From a virus: a DNA stretch of 64,000 nt. A program made the translations under genes and the position numbers. The stretch is taken from positions 186,001 through 250,000 of the IMG/VR virus record IMGVR_UViG_3300028558_000791, one strand, 5' to 3'. Below are positions 59,501 through 64,000 of the stretch, piece after piece (positions within the stretch are counted from its first letter, which is position 1; every line of letters begins with the position of its first letter). The notes beneath the pieces are model-generated. The model was given only the letters and a program-made list of their open reading frames with translations, was not told the origin of the DNA and did no database searches.

Positions 59501-60294
59501 AGTTGGCCGGAAAGAAGTTAACTATGGCATCATTTGATGATAGAGCAGGCCGTGCAGCTCTCAGGGCCAAGTTGGCTGCTGACGCTCTCGGAAAAGAAGA
59601 CGACGGAGAAGTTCAGGATATGTCCAAGCAAAAGTGGAGCGATATGCTAGATGCTGCTGACAAGCACTCTGACGGTCAAACCGAATTGGACGTCAAGCCA
59701 TCCGACAGCCTCGGATTGGTTGAGACCCTACCAGAAGTAAACAAGGCCATGATGGACGTTGCTAAAGCTCCACCAAAGGTTCGTAAGGAAGCAGAAGTAA
59801 TTCAGAGATTAGTTTCTGAAGGCAAGCTTGATCCAAATGATGTTGATGCACTCGCATCTTACGGATTGGATAAAGAAGCCGTTGCTTACTGGAAGAAGTA
59901 CTTCGGTGAAGTTGATGGTGGCAGTGAATTCGCCAGTGAGATGGTGAAGGAACATGTCAAGGCAGCTATGGAAGAAGAACTAAACACCTTCAGAGTCAAG
60001 CTAGCCCGTGCTTACGAACTAACTTACGATATGGTTGACCGTGGCCTATGCCGTCACGACAGAGTCACCATCTCTGATCAAGTTGACCAGATTATGAGAT
60101 TTAACGATGATGCATTCGAATCCTTGAAGAAGGTCGTTGCCCGTCATGAACCAGGTAATCTACGCAAGTCTGCTGGCGCAATGCCACAGGTTGGTCTCAG
60201 AGTTGACGGAGAATTCTCTCCAGCTCAAGCAGTCGAGGATGACTCTTATACCCAATTGTCAAGCCTCTTTGGTAACAAAAAGGGTGTGTTCTAA
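56566..60294 (+). CDS. Prohead-protease-like N-terminus fused to repeat-bearing scaffold-like region
   Basis: 1242 residues. The N-terminal ~250 residues resemble phage head-maturation proteases: WKHKPLCVDHKSSSVDHVRG (candidate catalytic His), VSNCVSMGTAVGRA (candidate Ser), then CYDCGRVARAEQDFCAHM and LSIVVNGADPRANI. Then a helical linker, two 73-residue repeats starting near 415 and 512 that begin with a Y-x-x-GGGGVNEPTPG motif, a Gly/Ala/Pro-rich stretch, and a long helical, acidic C-terminus. Protease plus scaffold in one gene, with a likely internal start at 57778, recalls fused protease-scaffold systems. Exact family uncertain. Confidence 0.65.
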   Translation: MPIIKLGEAHEIKLENMESCLPEVSAEVLDNFRKFATNLKKIAPKAEDFLYFSAVMMHAAEASALNEDGTPKLTLKGEPVQVGWDTSGGTWKWASNDPNIKPYKNSNGDIFPEAELTKAYKKWKHKPLCVDHKSSSVDHVRGFIVDTYYDRSLKRVIALCALDKAGFPQLARQISTGVSNCVSMGTAVGRAICYDCGRVARAEQDFCAHMKNKTCYGEINVDLNPIELSIVVNGADPRANIKHIIAAANTMNTYLENRAKELEKIADLKFSAQFSVSDLNGDEGGGSAQFNVDATDINQFKSELDEAFRKVQEFKNVKISEKDTNSTASNQTSGSIAMDEGAPTDSGLALQTPQAIRLASADVEAESLAELQQVTASIEATLGQMKKSLDKLAKTSTTKKQEENMSGSKEINKQAYFQGGGGVNEPTPGQVKYPKDGLNEQLREHEDKHMTGQPPFPEVGPVDGMHPSPASADPSDELARKKMLARAEAEERALKRNAIVNMAKDALKSKEAYYLGGGGVNEPTPGKVKYPKDKLNEELRDYEDKHMVGQPPFPGVGPVDGMHPSPSSADPKDELKRKQMLARAQLRARFVKAANSNGTQNRARSAWEVFLGDKLLLTASVDELSGGNTDVLYDSIATKDFGAKLIEKVKVQGADAVSKLIKKAQGAPGAPPAGPPAGDPSSAPPPGGDMGAGAPDAGPPAEDAGKSGDPKQSAVELAEKVRDLSSDLVEAVRALTGEQAEMGGAGPAPDAGGVGGPAGGPMAADDQDAKKKKDSMESSANFSTSTLNTLRKELNGALTHAMKEAIAELTEHQQELDMIAGMYDKGAVTQSNQDFVGTIVEDALSEAKTAVADGFKLMTAFVKYARGTKAIVKRAEIESELESLADGDTMSDKKDSHSADGGDLMGLINDTNADLDAVQEMMGDDQDHDLGGELDGDGLAGLFEEGGEGEEHGHEEPLFEGLADDNDLTFEQGEKVPPELAGKKLTMASFDDRAGRAALRAKLAADALGKEDDGEVQDMSKQKWSDMLDAADKHSDGQTELDVKPSDSLGLVETLPEVNKAMMDVAKAPPKVRKEAEVIQRLVSEGKLDPNDVDALASYGLDKEAVAYWKKYFGEVDGGSEFASEMVKEHVKAAMEEELNTFRVKLARAYELTYDMVDRGLCRHDRVTISDQVDQIMRFNDDAFESLKKVVARHEPGNLRKSAGAMPQVGLRVDGEFSPAQAVEDDSYTQLSSLFGNKKGVF
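57768..57780 (+). promoter_or_regulatory. Internal in-frame ribosome-binding site and ATG
   Basis: AGAGGA (57768-57773) lies four bases before ATG 57778, in frame within the large gene. It could produce a second product (57778-60294, 838 residues) that begins just before the first repeat. Confidence 0.5.
57808..58026 (+). repeat. First 73-residue repeat beginning AYFQGGGGVNEPTPG
   Basis: Encodes residues 415-487. Sixty of 73 residues match the second copy by my hand alignment; also shares its first 14 residues with the N-terminus of the protein at 43958. Confidence 0.92.
58099..58317 (+). repeat. Second 73-residue repeat beginning AYYLGGGGVNEPTPG
   Basis: Encodes residues 512-584, exactly 97 residues after the first copy. 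Ends with MLARA as the first copy does. Confidence 0.92.
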
Positions 60295-60318
60295 AGCTAA
60301 CCTAGAACGAGGATACAA

Positions 60319-61029
60319 ATGAAAAACCAGAGCGTATCAGATTTTGTAGCCGCAACTATGAATGCGGTGCTAAACAGCAAAGAACACAAGTCGTTGTTCG
60401 ATGTTCAATACAAGTATGCACAAGACATGAGTGATGCAAAAGACTCTTGTGGCAAGTGCGGATCTAAACACGGCGATGCAGATAGCTGCATGGCTGATGA
60501 TGACGACAATGACGCCCGTAAGGCTAAGAAGGATTCTGACTCAGACTCCTCTAGTGCTTGGGATGATGACAATGATGCTCGTAAGAAGAAGGATTCCGAT
60601 TCTGATTCCAGCGATGCAGATGATGATGAGAACGATGCCCGTAAGAAGAAGGACTCTGATTCTGACTCCAGCTCTGCTGATGACGATCTAGAAGTTTCTG
60701 CTGCATTCGACGTAGCTATCGACAGCTTGCTAACTGCATCTGCCGCTCTTGACTCCGTTGGTCTCGGTCGTGGTTCCTCACTTACCTTGAAGATTGCTTC
60801 TTTGGTTGTTGAAGCCAAGAAGAAGGACAAGGATTCCAAGAAGGACAAGAAGAAGAGTGACTCTCAATCTGCCAAGGACAAGAAGTCCAATCCATTCGCT
60901 AAGAAGAAGGATGACAAGAAGAAGAGTGACGACAAGAAGAAGAGCGATTCTCATTCTGCAAAGGATAAGAAGAGTGATTCTAAGTCTTCTAAAGACTCTA
61001 AGAAGCCAGCTTCTAAATCTTCCAAGTAA
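60319..61029 (+). CDS. Low-complexity charged protein with 20-residue repeats
   Basis: 236 residues. After a short helical N-terminus (about 40 residues, then CGKCGSKHGDADSC), three near-identical repeats of about 20 residues follow: DDDNDARKxKKDSDSDSSxA. A short Leu/Ala-rich helix (about 130-165) comes next, then a Lys/Ser/Asp-rich tail of about 70 residues ending KKPASKSSK. The result is blocks of strong opposite charge. GAGGA upstream. May be a virion internal or scaffold protein, or a phase-separating one. No named family. Confidence 0.75.
   Translation: MKNQSVSDFVAATMNAVLNSKEHKSLFDVQYKYAQDMSDAKDSCGKCGSKHGDADSCMADDDDNDARKAKKDSDSDSSSAWDDDNDARKKKDSDSDSSDADDDENDARKKKDSDSDSSSADDDLEVSAAFDVAIDSLLTASAALDSVGLGRGSSLTLKIASLVVEAKKKDKDSKKDKKKSDSQSAKDKKSNPFAKKKDDKKKSDDKKKSDSHSAKDKKSDSKSSKDSKKPASKSSK
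60495..60680 (+). repeat. Three tandem ~60-bp coding repeats
   Basis: Codes for the Asp/Asn/Lys/Ser repeats; copies differ mainly at third codon positions, so selection acts on the protein sequence. Confidence 0.8.
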
Positions 61030-61037
61030 GGATAACA

Positions 61038-61253
61038 ATGTACAAACAAAGCAGTTTTGAGGACGAACTCTATCGTTCGATGGAGAAGACTATAGTCAAA
61101 AATCAAACCGAAGATAAGCACGGTTTCAATAAGCTAGCTCAAGCTGCTGACCTTTTGAATGCGGCGGCCGATATTTTCGACCGTGCTGGTATGCAAGAGG
61201 AGTCGAAAGACGTTACTAATATTCTAGAAGAACTAGCTAAGGATCTCAAATGA
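61038..61253 (+). CDS. Small helical protein, paralogue of the next gene's N-terminus
   Basis: 71 residues. SSFEDELYRSMEKTIVKN then LAQAADLLNAAADIFDRAGM align with the first ~65 residues of the next protein (SLFEDELVASMESQL ... LTKAAECLHAALEIFEEQGL). The core is an Ala-rich helix pair. Overlaps the next gene's start (ATGA). Probably interacts with or competes with its longer sibling. Unnamed. Confidence 0.72.
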   Translation: MYKQSSFEDELYRSMEKTIVKNQTEDKHGFNKLAQAADLLNAAADIFDRAGMQEESKDVTNILEELAKDLK

Positions 61254-62170
61254 GTAAAAGTCTATTTGAAGATGAATTAGTTGCTAGCATGGAGAGCCAG
61301 TTGCGCAAGCAGGGGTCGGCCGAGAAGCCAGCCCTTACTAAAGCTGCTGAGTGCCTCCATGCTGCTCTAGAAATTTTCGAAGAGCAGGGCCTGACCGCAA
61401 GAGCGGATCAGGTACTGCAACTTCTACAGAAGATTGCGCAAACCAACGAAGCACGTGACGTTCAGCAAATGCCATCAGTTCACAAACTAATGGAAGCTGG
61501 ATTGACTCAGCGTGATATGCATGAATTTGCTAAAGGCAGTCCAATTGCCAAGGCTAAATTCAATATGGTTCTGCGTGGTTTGGGATATTCTGATCATCAG
61601 ATTGGCAAGTTCATTGGTCCAACTAATGTTATGTCCGAAGATGATGCCAAGCAAGTTCTTGACCCAAATCGTTCATTCAGCAAGATTTATGACTGGATGA
61701 AGAACCCAGGCAAGCCAGTTGATCCAAGGAACCCACAGCCAGGTGAAGAGTTTTCTATCAAGAGCCTTCCAGTTACTGGTCCTGGCGATACTTTGCAGTT
61801 TGAGAGTCTCAAGCCAAAGCCAACTCAAGTTCCAAAAGACGAAGCTCTTGAGTTCAAGAGCATTGCTCAAAAAAAAAGATCAAATCTGACTGATCGTCAC
61901 ACCCATGGTCTAACTCCTGAAAAAGAAGTTGAGAACCTAAAGCATCACGGCACTCCTTTCAATATGGCTGATGATGTTCCTCTTCCATTTGATAGACACA
62001 ACGTCAAAGAGAAAGACGTCGATCCTGATTTTGCTGAGTTACTTAACTCACCAACGTTTGATCTTGATGCCTCTGACGATGAGTTAATGGGGATTGAAAT
62101 TAAAGATGATACTCTAGAAGTCTTTGATAACGATGGCCATATTGAGGATTTTGAAGACGAAAGAGATTAA
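61250..62170 (+). CDS. Hypothetical head-block protein with helix-pair N-terminus
   Basis: 306 residues. N-terminal ~65 residues are paralogous to the small gene before it. A helical part with a short motif LTQRDMHEFAKGSPIAKAKF follows, then a Pro/Gln/Lys-rich linker and an acidic C-terminus (DDTLEVFDNDGHIEDFEDER). A run of nine A bases at 61869-61877 within the coding sequence is a possible slippery site but no partner frame is evident. Not recognised. Confidence 0.7.
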   Translation: MSKSLFEDELVASMESQLRKQGSAEKPALTKAAECLHAALEIFEEQGLTARADQVLQLLQKIAQTNEARDVQQMPSVHKLMEAGLTQRDMHEFAKGSPIAKAKFNMVLRGLGYSDHQIGKFIGPTNVMSEDDAKQVLDPNRSFSKIYDWMKNPGKPVDPRNPQPGEEFSIKSLPVTGPGDTLQFESLKPKPTQVPKDEALEFKSIAQKKRSNLTDRHTHGLTPEKEVENLKHHGTPFNMADDVPLPFDRHNVKEKDVDPDFAELLNSPTFDLDASDDELMGIEIKDDTLEVFDNDGHIEDFEDERD

Positions 62171-62180
62171 TTCAAACGTT

Positions 62181-62188
62181 ATATAGGG
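62181..62188 (+). promoter_or_regulatory. Variant promoter-like TATATAGG
   Basis: Matches TATATAGG at 9679 and 10354; 33 bases before the ATG at 62222. Confidence 0.35.
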
Positions 62189-62221
62189 TACTAGAGCTGT
62201 ATAGGTGAAATAAGGACACTA

Positions 62222-62911
62222 ATGCTAAGACTAGTACAAGTGGGTAACACGTTACCCGTCAGTTTCATTTGCGACCCATCCGCAGAATTTCAACCTGGAC
62301 AGGTTGCTGAATTAACCGTTATTGGTAACCAGGTAATGGCTACCGTCAGTAATGGTACCGCACCTATTGGTATTATTGATGATATCAAAACCAAAGCTTT
62401 CTCCAACGTTTCTTGGAATGAAACTGTTATTGTTCCCGCTGTAGGCGTACTAGGACCAAATAATACATTAGTTACTCCAGTTGATATTAAAGCCGAACTA
62501 AGGAAGCCAAATATTATTCCATCCAGCTTCAATTCTACAGTTAATGTAGTTTTGAATCCTGTGAATGGAATTATTACTTTTGTAGCTGGCACTCCATTAA
62601 ATATTGATTTGTCTGGTACTGGACAACCAAATGCTATTAAAGCAATTGTCAATTATACTTATCAAGTAGCTAATATTCCAGGAGATGACAGCACTGCTGG
62701 TTCTGGTAGAATGACTGTATGGTTTGAGAGAATGTTTTTCCAAACCGACCAGTACGAAACCAATCAACAGTACCCTGTCCGTGCTAACTTATACGTTTCT
62801 GAAGCGGGCTTCTTGACTACTCGTAGGCCAAGTCCGATTCATCCTGCTGTTGGTATGGTTACTGCGCCTCCTACTCCGATGAACCCAATGATCGAAATCT
62901 TGTGGTTCTAA
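62222..62911 (+). CDS. Putative beta-rich virion protein
   Basis: 229 residues, strongly beta-rich with few charges: VAELTVIGNQVMATVSNG, APIGIIDDIKTK and FERMFFQTDQYETNQQYPVR. The G-x-P-I-G-I turn resembles small head decoration domains. AAGGA upstream. A weak terminator follows it. Structural role is inferred from composition and position. Confidence 0.65.
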   Translation: MLRLVQVGNTLPVSFICDPSAEFQPGQVAELTVIGNQVMATVSNGTAPIGIIDDIKTKAFSNVSWNETVIVPAVGVLGPNNTLVTPVDIKAELRKPNIIPSSFNSTVNVVLNPVNGIITFVAGTPLNIDLSGTGQPNAIKAIVNYTYQVANIPGDDSTAGSGRMTVWFERMFFQTDQYETNQQYPVRANLYVSEAGFLTTRRPSPIHPAVGMVTAPPTPMNPMIEILWF

Positions 62912-62918
62912 ACCCCTT

Positions 62919-62939
62919 AGAATAGCTGCATATTCTTTT
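62919..62939 (+). terminator. Possible AT-rich terminator
   Basis: AGAATA / TATTCT 6-bp stem with loop GCTGCA, followed by TTTATTT (62937-62943). Weak stem, so partial termination at best. Confidence 0.45.
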
Positions 62940-63000
62940 ATTTAGTAGAAGCTTTCTATAATATCGCATATTGTAGACAATCTACTCAATTGAGGCCATA

Positions 63001-64000
63001 ATGACTTTTAAACACATGAAATTCGAGGATTCTCCGACTATGCGTGCCTTAGAGAAGGTCGCTAAGGAAAAGGGCCTAGTCAAACCAGAGACTCTGGAAA
63101 AGAAAGCCTCAGTTACAAAGAAGGCAGACTACTCACCAACGCACGATCTCATGGAGAACATTCTAAAGCTATGTGCCGGTTTGAGAACTCAAGGTCTTGC
63201 TAAAGAAGCTTCTGAAATTGAAACTAACTTCCTAAACTATAAACAAGCGCAAACTCTTTATGAAACTTCTAAGGAGAAGGGCGAAGACTTAGTTGACTCT
63301 GCTCATCCTAAGGGAAGCCACAAGCTAGAGGGTGTCGAAGGTGACGAAGCTACGTTCGAGACTATCGTTGACCAACACTTAAAGAATCTAGAAATGATTA
63401 GCAAGAAGCCAACTGGTAAGTTATCTAATGCTTCTATTTTATCTTCTGTCAAGAAGGCTTTAGGTCAGGTAACTGCTCCTCAAGAATCAGAATCAGATTT
63501 ATACAATACCATGAACCAAAGATTGAATAAGCTTCTTGCCGATCTTGGTGCAGTAATTTCCGTATTGAAATTAGATGGTGGGCCAGATTATGATACTGAA
63601 GGTGCCGATGCTGGTGCCGATGCTCTAAGAGCTGCTGTAGCCGCCAGACCATTTACCAGAGATAAGTATCGTGCCGCTATGGCCGCTCTAAATCAGATTC
63701 AAAATACATCAAAGAGTGGTGCTTATAAAACAAGCGAATGGTTTGGTAGTCCAGATGCAAATGATCCTGGCCTCGCGGCTTGGAACAAGCGTGCAGGCGG
63801 TATGATGGGTAAACTAGTTAATAACTTGCGTTCCATCGAGCCATTAATTTCCAAGATTGAAAACATCAGAGTTCTTAAAGAGCAAGGAACTTATCAAAGC
63901 CCGGAAGATGCGGCTAAGAAAAATACAATCACTCTTCCAGAACAAACTCTAGTTTCTGATCCATTAGTTGTAAAGCTACAAAATTTAGTTAACCAACTCA
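63001..64000 (+). CDS. Hypothetical head-block protein (3' end outside window)
   Basis: At least 333 residues; frame is open to the last base. GAGG before the ATG at 63001. Helical, with a Lys-rich N-terminus and a helix pair MENILKLCAGLRTQGLAKEA of the same type as in the genes at 61.0 and 61.3 kb. Later segments (AALNQIQNTSKSGAYKTSEW) are mixed. Probably virion-associated by position. Confidence 0.7.
   Translation, partial: MTFKHMKFEDSPTMRALEKVAKEKGLVKPETLEKKASVTKKADYSPTHDLMENILKLCAGLRTQGLAKEASEIETNFLNYKQAQTLYETSKEKGEDLVDSAHPKGSHKLEGVEGDEATFETIVDQHLKNLEMISKKPTGKLSNASILSSVKKALGQVTAPQESESDLYNTMNQRLNKLLADLGAVISVLKLDGGPDYDTEGADAGADALRAAVAARPFTRDKYRAAMAALNQIQNTSKSGAYKTSEWFGSPDANDPGLAAWNKRAGGMMGKLVNNLRSIEPLISKIENIRVLKEQGTYQSPEDAAKKNTITLPEQTLVSDPLVVKLQNLVNQL

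Noticed and set aside
60794-61060. Arg/Leu-rich + strand frame overlapping the charged protein gene
   Set aside because: It is the frame shadow of a Lys/Ser repeat region and has no start signal.
61869-61877. Nine A bases as a programmed frameshift site
   Set aside because: No overlapping long frame starts there and the coding frame continues normally past it.
1-64000. tRNA genes, CRISPR arrays, insertion sequences, inteins
   Set aside because: None recognised by reading; a tRNA or covariance search would be needed to exclude divergent tRNAs.

Overview
This window looks like part of the genome of a large tailed double-stranded DNA phage (Caudoviricetes, probably a jumbo or 'huge' phage; inference). 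It carries a phage large terminase, a portal protein and a prohead-protease-like protein. It also carries a near-complete replication and recombination set. Almost every gene is packed head to tail on the + strand, with 1-17 bp overlaps or short gaps. Only three genes lie on the - strand. No tRNA, rRNA, CRISPR array or insertion sequence was seen, and no stretch above 300 bases lacks a gene. The host cannot be named from this sequence.

Layout. 1-9.6 kb: an FtsK/SpoIIIE-type ATPase (cut by the window edge), zinc-ribbon proteins, topoisomerase I, a BCS1-type AAA ATPase, three probable accessory or virion proteins, an MT-A70 adenine methylase and an HNH nuclease, ending in a strong terminator. 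9.7-18.5 kb: small zinc proteins, a peptide deformylase with a SEC-C tail, a thioredoxin-fold protein without its cysteines, the zinc-binding half of a primase, an SbcD/SbcC (T4 gp47/gp46-like) pair, a dNMP kinase and a putative virion protein. 18.5-25.5 kb: a RecB/Cas4-like nuclease, trigger factor, a stand-alone M41 (FtsH-type) peptidase and a C-family DNA polymerase (DnaE). 25.6-36.6 kb: a helix-turn-helix/AT-hook protein, RecA, a gp32-like SSB, a RuvC-like resolvase, DnaJ, the TOPRIM half of the primase, a sigma-region-4 protein and a GIY-YIG nuclease. 36.7-64 kb: the head-morphogenesis block, with many unrecognised proteins, an RNA nucleotidyltransferase-like protein, large terminase, portal, a lytic transglycosylase, a tyrosine phosphatase, a fused protease-scaffold-like protein and low-complexity proteins.

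How it fits together. DnaE, split primase, SSB, RecA, SbcCD, RuvC and topoisomerase would give recombination-coupled replication independent of much of the host machinery. Deformylase-SEC-C, trigger factor, DnaJ and the M41 peptidase together form an unusual set for nascent-chain processing, folding and turnover. This set is the most interesting biological theme here.

Regulation. The octamer TGATATAT occurs at seven upstream positions, three of them directly after a terminator hairpin, and is proposed as a phage promoter core. Two of these sites lie so close to the start codon that leaderless messages are predicted. Several leaders carry perfect inverted repeats, two of which bury the ribosome-binding site. 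The helix-turn-helix gene at 25.6 kb has a 13-bp inverted repeat in its leader and a perfect 16-bp inverted repeat inside its coding region. The peptide motif YFQGGGGVNEPTPG (with small changes) occurs three times in two head-block proteins.
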